64,000 nt of DNA from Dipetalonema caudispina (taxonomy: Eukaryota > Nematoda > Chromadorea > Rhabditida > Onchocercidae): assembly GCA_013365325.1 (NCBI GenBank), contig JABVXV010000049.1:1-64000 (forward strand). The letters run 5' to 3'. The position numbers were made by a program, and so were the translations under genes. The notes below the pieces were generated by a model, which was not told the DNA's origin, searched no databases, and saw only the letters and a list, made by a program, of their open reading frames with translations. Position 1 is the first letter of the stretch. The number at the start of each line of letters is the position of its first letter. Shown here in pieces: positions 26,039 to 35,808 of this stretch.

Positions 26039-27490
26039 GTTTCATTGATACTTCCATTTGGAACTCACATAAAGAAATCTTGGTTCTTTTTCAACCCAAT
26101 ATAAAATTCCGAAAAAATTTATGAATTTCGCTTTTTCAGGCACCGTAAATCAATGTAACCTTTGTATGCAAGAAAAAAAAAAAACGGAATTTTTTTAAGA
26201 AGGAAATAGATTGGAAATAACATATGATGCGATTAAATTATCGTTGTTGTTGGAAAAGCAGAAGAGAAAATTTTTTTTTTCCTTTGATAAACGGTGAATT
26301 AAAATCATACCAAGTTTGTCTGTTTGGGATCTTTTGAATTAGGAGTTGGGAATAGAATGATTAAAAGTTAGGGAAAAATAAGATGAGATGAAATTCGATT
26401 TGGATAGGCTTAACAAATTAACAAGCCAAATTCATCGAATTAATTAATAGATACCTCTGCAAAATCAATTAGTTTTTCTGAAATTAAATCGATTTACAAC
26501 GATGACAAACAAAAAATCAATAGTTTAATTCTGTTTATAGTATATTGTTTAATGTAAGTGTTAAAAGGAAAGGGAGAGACAAATGAGAAAGATGAAAAAA
26601 AGAAAACGTAAGGAGTTTGAGAAATAAAAAAATGTACAACATAAATAATTTAGCAATTTTTTTCCCCCTTTCCTTTTTTTCCAAATTAACTTCTAACTAG
26701 TATATTTTCGGTTTCCGGATTCCGGATTTATTATTTACGTTATTTCCATAAATCAATAATAAAATTAAACCGTTAAAATATGATCCTTGAATACACCATT
26801 TTATGTTGTGATAGTTCAATTAAACCTGGTTAAAACAGGTAGAAAGGTGATTGATGAGGTGTTTATATATTTTCGGCGATTTGTTGGAATGCAGAGAGTA
26901 AGTGAAAATTTAAGAAATAGTATGTGAGTCGTAATAATTATCTTAATTGATGAGATGGGTTGAGCATCCATTTTCTAATAGATGATTCATTTCTTAGAAA
27001 CATTACTGTTATCCTGTTTTGCATACATTTGTTTTATTATGCATTTAATGGTATTTTGATTTTGTTGCTTTTCTTTCTTCAATTTTTTTTTTTTTTTTTT
27101 TTTTGTTATTTTATTATTACTTCAAGTTTTGCTGTTTTCATCACGAATTTGTAATTAACGATAAATTATGTATTAACTTTATAGGAATAACATTTTGTAC
27201 GATTTATTGTAGTACTTGAAAATTTTCGTATTAAAGAAAAAAAAAAAAAATTTATAGTAGGCAAGTGATGGTGGATTACAAAGGGAAGAGAATTTTATGT
27301 CATTGGAATAGAGCATGAAATTCGACTTAGGTACTATTTTACCAATTATTGAAAATGGCAACGGTAAAGTAAAACTGTCCGATGGACGAATGAAACGAAT
27401 CCCCAATGAATAGATTACAGTAATTCTTGCTAAATGAATTGATTTCGATTGAATTAAAATATAATTTGTTATTTTGAAGCTAAATAAAAT
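26039..27490. other. intergenic region, no gene seen
   Basis: AT-rich spacer with poly(T) tracts near 27085 and poly(A) near 27238. The 117-codon minus-strand frame at 27179-27532 is low-complexity, crosses the start of the next gene and has no recognisable feature. Confidence 0.55.
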
Positions 27491-27492
27491 TA

Positions 27493-27502
27493 ATTTTTCT
27501 AG
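27493..27502 (+). other. probable spliced-leader acceptor of the EGF/mucin gene
   Basis: TTTTTCTAG ends at 27502, only 15 bases before the ATG at 27518. The first coding exon starts with a signal peptide, so no upstream coding exon is needed; a trans-spliced leader is the likely partner. Confidence 0.5.
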
Positions 27503-27517
27503 GTTCAAATTGTAATT

Positions 27518-30500
27518 ATGTATCAGTGGCAATTTTTCATTCTACTATATGTGGAAGCCAGAACTCAAGCTCAAACCACAGTAATAAGCGACTTTTTCAC
27601 CATTTGCAAAATATTTAATCTATTATTTTATGATATATAAAACTAAAAAAAAATGTAACCTCGAAATTTTATATTCTCACTTTTGAATGATATCAAACAT
27701 GAAAAGATTATACCTAACTTTGTATTGTTTAAAATCTGAGTAGCATTTCTAACCATCGCAGTAAAAGGAAAATAAGGCTTAAATTACCATTTTTTTTATT
27801 GTTCAAATTTTTCAGGGTAAAGTGAAGCAACAATGGAATTCCGTAAATAGTACTATGACGACGACGACTACTACTACTACTACTGCTACTACTGCTACTA
27901 CTACTACTACTATTACTACTACTACAACTATTACTACTACTACTGCTACCATTACTACCTCTACTTATACTGCTATTACTACCCCTACTCCTATTACTCC
28001 TACTTTACCTGTCAAATTTTTTGGGTAAGTTGAAAAAAAAAAAAAAAAAAAAACTTTGGTAATTTAGCAATAATTTTCGCGAAATTTACAATAATATAAC
28101 TATTTCGCATTTTTTTTTTTCTCCTTTTTTTTCTTTTTTAGAGAACTATCACTTCATTCAGCAAAAGATGATGTAAATGCTTACTGTCGAAATGGAGGTG
28201 TTATGATTGGACATAGTTGTGTATGTCTTTATCCATATACTGGAACACGATGTTTAGATTTTGCTTGTGGTATTTTTTTTTTTTTTTTTTATTAAATTAT
28301 TATTATTTGTTTTTTTTTTTTTATTTTTTATTAAAATAAAATTTAATAAAATAATATTAATTTTGTTTGCTAAATATTTTTTTTTTTTTTTTTTATATAA
28401 TGAGAAATTTTTTTAAATTTATTGTAGCACATGGTATATCAGTTGGGATTCGTTATGATCCAGATAGTTTATTTTTTAATAAGCCTTGCATTTGTGATGA
28501 AGACTGGAGTGGTGATTTATGTGACATATTGAAAGCAACTCAGGCAAGTAATTCTTCAAAAGTGCTTCATAATTAATAATGCACAAAATTACTAATTTTT
28601 GATTTGTTTTTTTAAATATATATAATTTGTCGCTAAAACTTGCAAGGTAAAACATATATTACAGCTTTCGTTTAGCTTAATTAACTCCTTATTTTATTAT
28701 GCCACTTAATTATTGACGATCAATCCTAATATATTAAATTAAAAACGACTAAGGATTTCTATTCAATGCCAAAATTTTTCTTTTATAATAGTACGAAATA
28801 TGTTCATATTCTTTTAATAATAATTAAACTTTACTACTTTTCTTATCCTAAAATATTTGCTTAGCAATTTTGAGACGAAATAAAATTCGTTAATTTTTTG
28901 TATGCTACAATTACCATATCGATGTTTATTTGTCACGGAAACTTTATTAACTTTTGTCCTCTCTTCTATATTCGGACTACTCCTTATATCTTTGTAATAA
29001 TTATTACCGTTAAAAATCACGCTTTCTAATTCATAAAACTTATCATTTTTTTCCTTATATGAAAATTTCAATTCAATGCTGTTTTTGTTTTCTGCTTTTT
29101 TTTATTTTCTTTAGCAATCCATTCGCTTTATTATGAACATTCAATCTATCAATAAGTTTAATGCAAATACTTTACCATTATTTTATTAGTTTTCCTTACT
29201 GATATTTATGTAATATTTCGAGAAATTTAAGATAGTAGAGGTTATCATTCAGTGTAACGATCGTGGTGAATTCAGAAACGGCCATTGTCATTGTGCTGAA
29301 CATTTTTTTGGTTCACAATGTGAGTATGTCAGTCGATGTGATCATGGCAAAAGGAAACATGGAAGGTTTTCATTTTCATTTCTTTCTTCCTTTTTTCATG
29401 AAAATTTACAAATATTTAGATTTGGAATTTGCAAGATTTCAAAAATTAAATTCAAGGATGAACCTCAATTTATTTCAGGTGTCTATGCGATGATGGTTGG
29501 AAAGGAGATTATTGTCATGATATTATTTGTCAACATGGTTATCCTGGTAAATAAGCGTGTCTACCGAACTTGAGTCTTTTTTTTTTTCAGAAATGTAACT
29601 TGAAGATTTTGGATTCTAATTTCTAAAAAAAAAAAAAGGAAAACCACACATATGTCAGGGTAAAATTAATCAACCTAAAGTAACCCTAATAAAATTTATA
29701 TTACTTAAAAATTCAAAAATTCTAGAAAGAAAAAGTTCAGATATCAACAATAAAAGCGAATCATGTGTTTGTCCGGCACGATTCACCGGAATTCACTGTG
29801 ATCGTTGTTCTCAAAAAGGACCTAAAATCAGGCCATATCCAGAATGCAACATTGATATCTCGAAAAGTAAAGCAAAACAACAACGACAAGAAGCAGAGGC
29901 ACAGGTACCACTATCCTGTATTATCTAAGGAAAATAGGTTTGAAATTACTGTCATGTAAATGATATATACCAATTTATTTGTTCAATCCCAAAGTTCATT
30001 TTTCCTCAAAATAATACTTCAATAATTCGATGACAATGTTGCAGTTCCGATTACGATTAAGGATTATGGGAGTCACAAGCTTTATGCTTTTATTTCTGGT
30101 AATAACAATGATTTTCTTCCATCGACTTAGGATTCACAAAAGAAAACATTCAATGAAAAGAATTCTTCGGCAGCGTGAATATGAAATCCGAAAAACAGTT
30201 CTTGAAAAGGCTGCACGATCTACAGAATGTCTGAATGCCGAGCAGAGGTATTTATTTTTTAAAGATATTGTCGATTATCCGAATATTTCATTCCAGACTT
30301 TTCTACAATTTACCAAATTTCTTCAATTATTTTCTAAAGCAAACACAGCATTATGTATAACACGCTAATATTCTTCAGTACAAATATTCGAGTTTTATAT
30401 TTCTGTACTAAAATAAAATGTACACCTAATTCTTAGCAACTATTTTAAAAGCTGATTTACAGGACGGAATATATAGAAGAGGATAGGAACTTCAGTGATG

Positions 30501-30535
30501 ACATGAAAACGAACAGATTATCACATTTCATATAG
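27518..30535 (+). CDS. Thr-rich mucin-like, multi-EGF single-pass membrane protein
   Basis: Not assigned to a named gene. Nine exons: 27518-27580, 27816-28024, 28142-28269, 28428-28543, 29253-29365, 29479-29546, 29726-29904, 30045-30247, 30463-30535; 383 residues. Exon 1 encodes a signal peptide (MYQWQFFILLYVEA). Exon 2 encodes a long Thr run from ACT/ACA triplets, expected to be O-glycosylated. Exons 3-7 hold about five EGF-like modules, recognised by the C-x-C then W/Y/F-x-G-x-x-C ending (CVCLYPYTGTRC, CICDEDWSGDLC, CHCAEHFFGSQC, CLCDDGWKGDYC, CVCPARFTGIHC). Exon 8 supplies a transmembrane helix (about 299-318) and a basic juxtamembrane segment (RLRIHKRKH); exon 9 ends the tail (RLSHFI). 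Reading exon 8 through its donor gives a different 3' end at 30368, but that extension looks like translated intron. The intron after exon 4 needs either a GC donor or a shifted GT-AG pair. Adhesion or surface-coat roles are possible but not shown. Confidence 0.75.
27858..27990 (+). repeat. ACT/ACG triplet repeat coding poly-Thr
   Basis: In-frame trinucleotide repeat (ACG then ACT, with GCT, ATT and ACC interruptions) inside exon 2 of the EGF/mucin gene. It encodes mostly Thr with a few Ala and Ile. Triplet slippage would change mucin length without a frameshift. Confidence 0.9.
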
Positions 30536-30542
30536 CTACCAA

Positions 30543-30548
30543 AATAAA
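30543..30548 (+). terminator. poly(A) signal of the EGF/mucin gene
   Basis: AATAAA lies 7 bases after the TAG at 30533-30535. An earlier AATAAA near 30413 sits inside the last intron and would serve the intron-retained form. Confidence 0.45.
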
Positions 30549-30774
30549 TTCTACAAATGTTCATATATATGATTTGGGAATCGTGGTTCAATAACCAACA
30601 ATCTACAGGTGATCATAAAATTCAGAATGAATTTTGGGTTTTTGGGTCAGAATTAAGAGAAATGAAAGCAAATGGATTGACATCGCATTTGGTGATCAAA
30701 AATTTTCACTAGTGTTTTGAATTTTAATTGAATTCTTTAGATTGTTAAAAAATATCCCTTGATTGCTTTACAAA

Positions 30775-30780
30775 TTTATT
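30775..30780 (-). terminator. possible minus-strand poly(A) signal
   Basis: TTTATT on the + strand reads AATAAA on the minus strand, about 60 bases beyond the putative stop at 30840-30842. It supports the idea that 30840-31041 is a real terminal exon, but this hexamer is common in AT-rich DNA. Confidence 0.3.
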
Positions 30781-30839
30781 CTGCAAGCTGCAACTGACCC
30801 ATCATACAGATTAATAATTTGTTGTTAATATCTTCCTAA

Positions 30840-31252
30840 TCAATAAAACAACGCAATATGTAAACTGTTGATTCGCCAAATACATCCTCCAGTCAAGTAA
30901 AATAAGATAACTGCAGTTAGAAGTAAAAAGACTAAATTTAAAATTATAAATCTAGGAAAAATGCGTCTAGAATCCACCGGAATGGAAAATCCAGGAGTAC
31001 CTTTGAAACACTCATTTTCTTCTGCAAATGGTATACTGCGACTGATCAAATCTAGTCATTACTAAACAAATAAATAATATATAAGCTAATATCAAGTATC
31101 AAATAATATATAAACTAATGTGTAATTCCCTAGTAAGTCAAGCGATATTCTTGCTAACTAAAACTTAAATGAATATGGCACCTTCAGTTTCTTGAAATCG
31201 GACAAAACAGTCTCACGATTTGCATACAATAGATACTTTGTGAGATCAAAAT
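30840..31252 (-). CDS. possible last two exons of an unrecognised membrane protein
   Basis: Two blocks look coding on the minus strand downstream of MKK4. The upstream one, 31165-31252, reads FDLTKYLLYANRETVLSDFK and continues to PYSF. The terminal one, 30840-31041, contains IPFAEENECFKGTPGFSIPV, then a clear hydrophobic helix (FIILNLVFLLLTAVILFYL) and ends SLHIALFY before TGA. They join in phase across a GTTTTAG donor (31164-31158) and a CAG acceptor (31044-31042). I could not find a convincing first exon in 31253-31604; the hydrophobic frame there (31337-31543) may hold it, but no splice phase fits cleanly. The position, a few hundred bases behind MKK4 on the same strand, would suit the second gene of a nematode operon, or a degraded gene. 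The family is not recognised and no function is proposed. Confidence 0.35.
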
Positions 31253-31604
31253 CTAGTTTGAAAAAAACGAAAAGCAGAAGTAAATGATTTACAAACAAAT
31301 CTACAAGCAATGAAAATTATCGCTTGAAATTAACGTTTAAATTGATTTAAAAAAGGAAGCAGTTAATAAAAAATAGCATACAATGCAATTTATACAAATA
31401 ACTATATCCGGAAATAAAACCTTTGCAAGCATAACACTATATAAATAAAGGTAGGAATAGATAAACATTTCTTCGAGATAGAACGGTATTAGGAAAATTG
31501 TTTCAACGAAGAAAAATACTAAAATCGGAAGAGGACAAAACAACGAGTGTTAACTTCAAAAAGTAGCATATCTTATTATAACCCGTACAAAACTGTTAAA
31601 AAAT

Positions 31605-33979
31605 TCAGGAAAAATGTACCCAATCAGACCTAAGTGCTTTGTACGTATTGCTGTCGCTTTCATTAGTACTACCATCTCCTAGAACGTTGGAAACAAATAT
31701 TCCAACAATTGCCTGCGCTTGAGCAACCCCATTTGCATCCTGCACGTTGTATGTTTTATAGAAATCCATGGTCATCAAAACATTGTATTTGGGCCGTTCG
31801 TCCTTGCCCTTGATTAGGCTGAAGATTATACTCTTTATTAGATACATTCTTAATCTTGAAAAAATCTTAGATGAAAAAAAAAACGATTAATGAGTTTGTT
31901 TATAAAAATACAGTTTACAGAAAATCCAAATAAAAAGCAATGCAAAAAACGTAAACGTCCAGAACTATTCATATTCTACTAACACGATCTTTCCTTTTTC
32001 AATGACATCGCAAGCCAAACAACGAATTTGATTTCACAAAAATAAAGAAAATGGAAATTACCAGTGGTTGATAAAGGTAACCAAACATGTGGAATATATT
32101 CCAGGTGGCATAATCGGAGGTTCACCATTCACTACTTCTTGTAATTGTTGGAATGGTGAATCCCAAGCTGAGAATGGAAATCGTCCTGTCGAAACTTCAA
32201 ACTGGAAATAAAAAACTACCTCAGAAAACTTCATCAGATTGAGTTTTGTTGCACTTTCGTTGTCAAACCAAACGGATTCAATTAATTTACTTTCTTTACA
32301 GGTTTACTGAAATCTGATGAATTGACGCACACGCATGCTTGAGTCATACACTTACTAACGTTATGCCCAACGACCAAACGTCAGATCGAACATCATACGG
32401 CTCATTCGATTGAAGTCGTTCAGGCTAAAATGCACCAACAGTGAATGAAACTTTAAAAAATTATATCAAATTCAATTTAACTTAAATTCCGGAGGTTTAA
32501 TTAAATGATAAAATAATTAAGGTTTCTTGAAAAGAAAATAACACACCGCCATGTACGGCCGGCAACCTGCATCCTGAGTTTTAGCAATAGAATCAATTAA
32601 GTGACCGGCTATACCAAAATCGCATAATTTTATATGTCCCCTCCGATCCAGCAAAATATTGGACGGTTTAACGTCTGAAATCATGCAAATTCTAACCAGC
32701 AAAATCAACCGACATTCCAGAAATCGATACTTCGAAATTTCAAAAAGATATAGAATAAAAATGACCCAAAAACTAACCCCGATGAATTATTCTTAAATCT
32801 TCCTTAAGATAGCTGAGAGCGTTCACTGTCTGAAAGAATCAGCGTTACATAAATCAGTCTCAAAAACCTTGTTTCTGAACAGAGTTTTTGAAAAAAATAC
32901 CCACTCTAACTATTCTACCCTCAAAACATTTGCATCAAAAATTTGAAAAAATAAACTTCCTAGATCGATCAGTTGGAATAAAATTTACCGAAACTGCAAT
33001 ATATCCAATCATATCTTCCGGGAGGCAACTACCTTTTCCATAAACTATTTTATAAAGATTTTCCAGAGAAATATCCATTAATTCCATGCAGATCCAACAG
33101 TCACCCTACAAAACTTTCATTTTGGATCAAGCAATTTCAGGAGAATACTGCAAAAACTGGCAAAAGTTCGGTGAAGAGAAAGAATCAAAAAATAAGAAAT
33201 TTATTAACTTCGGTAAAGATAGCACCATAAAAGCGAACAATGTTTTCACACTGGCTACTCATAATTGCTTCAAGTTCCATAAGCAAACGTTTCTGCTCTG
33301 TTGAATTCACAGTATTTGATCGGATACGCTGAACAATAAATTCATTCTAGGTGAAACCGTTTCATGATTTTGTAAAAATTAGTAATAACACTTTTGAGAT
33401 TAAATTTCTATGCAAAGTTCCAAAATCTTCCAAAGAATTCTCACTTTAACAGCTAAAACAGTTCCGGACTTCGTATGAAGCATCCGACTAACCGTCCCGA
33501 AATTCCCACGGCCGATCTCGCCTTTGTCGATGAGATCATTACACGTAAAATCATATTCATCATCCGGCGAAAAACGTAATTTACCAGCGGAATGAGTTCG
33601 TAAATATGCGCTGAAATGCTTGGTAAAATTTTCTATGAAACATACTTGCAGTCTACCACATTCAAATGCTACCTTAATCAGGTTATAACGAATTACATAA
33701 TGGAACAGCATACGCTAAACTAAGCAATTTATACAACAAATTGCGATGCTCACTAGTTGCTAATACTCATCACGCTTAAACGACATGTATGCTGCTATCG
33801 AATTTTAGAAACTGTCTATTTTACAGAGGAATCGACTGCTTTAAAAGTTCCGAATTTCAAATGATTTTAAAAGTTTAGGTAACTAACAGTTGTGGTGATG
33901 TTTTTACATCAGGTAACGGTGGAAAATCGAGTTTTAGATTAAAACGTCCCACGTCAAGTGATTTCGGTCGTTCGGTCAT
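31605..33979 (-). CDS. MAP kinase kinase, MKK4/JNKK type (9 exons, complete)
   Basis: Dual-specificity kinase expected to phosphorylate JNK/p38-class MAP kinases in stress signalling. Exons in transcript order: 33979-33888, 33610-33445, 33328-33209, 33105-32989, 32829-32778, 32674-32547, 32424-32356, 32201-32062, 31818-31605; 365 residues. The N-terminus has a basic/hydrophobic MAPK-docking candidate (GRFNLKLDF), comparable to the D-site of mammalian MKK4. Kinase landmarks: Gly loop GRGNFGTV (64-71), catalytic Lys K86 (LAVK), HRD at 181-183 split across an intron, [10 protein letters not shown] at 201-203, the activation loop with both phospho-acceptors S211 and T215 ([18 protein letters not shown]), and [10 protein letters not shown]. 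These match MKK4 rather than MKK3/6 or MKK7. The start ATG is at 33979, with the next upstream gene, DPH3, divergent. The C-terminal tail (ending WVHFS) is longer and unlike vertebrate MKK4. All active-site residues are present. Confidence 0.93.
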
Positions 33980-35059
33980 TTTTTCCAATTAGTTTTATCC
34001 TTTCGATTCTATCGTAATTCAGTTAAAGAAATGATAAACGAAGCTTCATTAAAACAATACATTTCTTTCCGAGTAGTTCACGGTTGTACATCCTAGAAAA
34101 ATCAGTAGAAAATGAAATAAATGTGGAAGTTTCATTCATAAAATACTGTCCTATGAAAAAGGTAAATAACTGAAAATATGAAAAGACATTTGGAATTAGA
34201 CAAGTGGAAAGAGGACCGGATACTCCACTGCTATACTGACAAAAACCTGAGATCTCTCAGGAGGATGGAAATCTCAACATTCTCGTGCGTCAACCAACAC
34301 TGAGACATTCCAGTGCTCCTACATCTTACCATCAGGGAAATAATGTTTGCATAGCGACCTACCACTAACCAGTTGTGATGAAGCGCACAGCACTTCTGGG
34401 ATCGATCGCTCTCTCAGCTGGAATTGTTTTTTAGCGTACATTAATTGATGTGTTGATTTGGAGTTTAAGTTTGTTCTGACCTTTTGATGACATGTTTTTG
34501 ACAGAAGAGTGGAACATAGAAAGGTTGTAGGAGAGTTCTCTTAACCTTTTAGGAAGGCTTCTGCAATTACGTCATCCTTACTATGTCGAAATTGACATAT
34601 CTCTTTAATTATTGCACATACACAAAGACACGTATTGGATATGGTCCTTTGTGTTCTTTACATTTTTATTAGCAAGAAGTTCAGATGGCCTAGAAATTTT
34701 AAATTTCCTCTTTAACATTTTAGTTTTAAAGTGTGTTTGATCGCGACTTCATGACATTTCTTCCTGACTTTTCAAGCTTTCATTCGTACCTCTCATTTTA
34801 GAATGAGTTCCCGAAGTCCTTCAAATTTTTGTTAATTTAAATTACTTATTCCAACAATACAATGGTTAGCAACTTTTTGATTTCAATATGGACGTCTCAA
34901 CACTGGGAAGTTTTTTCTAGAAATGGAACTGGGATGGAATAGAATTCTCAGCTTTAATGGATCGGTACCTGTTGTCAAACTGCTCTGCTCAGCAGAGTAA
35001 TAGTCATTGTAAATGTAATTCTTGTTGTCTTTTCATTCTTGCTTCCAAGTATGTTAAAG
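33980..35059. other. divergent intergenic region between MKK4 and DPH3
   Basis: About 1.1 kb between two divergently transcribed genes, so it should hold both promoters. The stretch around 34200-34430 is visibly richer in G and C than its flanks and contains a short inverted repeat (CCTGAGA, two bases, TCTCAGG, near 34247-34262). No coding exon was recognised. Confidence 0.5.
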
Positions 35060-35068
35060 TAATTTCAG
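35060..35068 (+). other. probable spliced-leader acceptor of DPH3
   Basis: TAATTTCAG ends at 35068, 18 bases before the ATG at 35087. It is a consensus nematode 3' splice site with no upstream coding exon required. Confidence 0.5.
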
Positions 35069-35086
35069 GTAATTGATGGGCATAGA

Positions 35087-35632
35087 ATGTCCGTATTTCA
35101 TGATGAAGTCGAGATCGAAGATTTTGAATATGACGAATCTGCCGAATTATATAGCTATCCGTGCCCGTGCGGTGATCGGTTTGAAATTTCAAAGTGAGTG
35201 ATTTAATATACATTTTGCTGGATGTCGTTTTCGGAACTTAGCCGTTTGGTTATATGATTTGAAAAATTTTTATCTCCCAAATTTAGCTACAGATGAAGAT
35301 GGATTCACCGATTTGGTGTTTTGAATGCGGATAAAATAAATTTTGCATAGTAAAATTCTGAAGGGAATAACATTTCCTGGAATTTAAATCTTAACGAGTA
35401 ACTAATTTTGAACTTCTTGCTTCAATTTGTTCAGCTTGTTTTTTTTCATCAAGCATGTATGCGGTGCCACGTGTTTTTTTTTTTTAGGGAAATGTTAGAA
35501 GCCGGTGAAGATGTTGCCACATGTCCCAGCTGTTCGCTGATCGTTCGAGTAATCTACGATCCAGATATGTTCATTAATTTGGAAATTCTACCAAACATCA
35601 ATGTTCAGAAAATAGAAGTGATCAGCGCATGA
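35087..35632 (+). CDS. dph3: diphthamide biosynthesis protein 3 (CSL zinc ribbon)
   Basis: Small iron/zinc-binding protein that passes electrons to the Dph1-Dph2 radical enzyme in the first step of diphthamide formation on translation elongation factor 2; the yeast homologue Kti11 also acts with Elongator in tRNA wobble modification. Two exons, 35087-35193 and 35488-35632, phase-2 intron, 83 residues, the normal family length. The four metal-binding cysteines are in the canonical places: C26 and C28 (YPCPCGDRF) in exon 1, C48 and C51 ([15 protein letters not shown]) in exon 2. The acidic N-terminus ([14 protein letters not shown]) is also typical. The intron separates the two metal half-sites. 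Nothing is missing or unusual. Symbol given by family homology. Confidence 0.95.
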
Positions 35633-35802
35633 GTTATTATGGAATGCACTATAAAATGTTAAGACGAAAATATTCCAGATGGGATTAGTTAAAAATGTAG
35701 ACTTGCTAAGTCTGTCGAGTTTGGTTAGATTTATGAAATTTGATTCAGTTTTACATTTTATACTTTTCAGCGCTTTATTTTTTGCTTGATTCCTGTACTG
35801 AA

Positions 35803-35808
35803 AATAAA
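35803..35808 (+). terminator. poly(A) signal of DPH3
   Basis: AATAAA lies 171 bases past the TGA at 35630-35632. Confidence 0.55.

Noticed and set aside
27179..27532. 117-codon minus-strand frame before the EGF gene
   Set aside because: It overlaps the poly(A) tract and the start of the EGF gene; low-complexity, no domain.
30248..30368. Read-through C-terminus of the EGF gene ending at 30368
   Set aside because: The residues after GTATTT are Phe/Lys/Ile-rich intron-like sequence; splicing to 30463 gives a more natural tail and stop.
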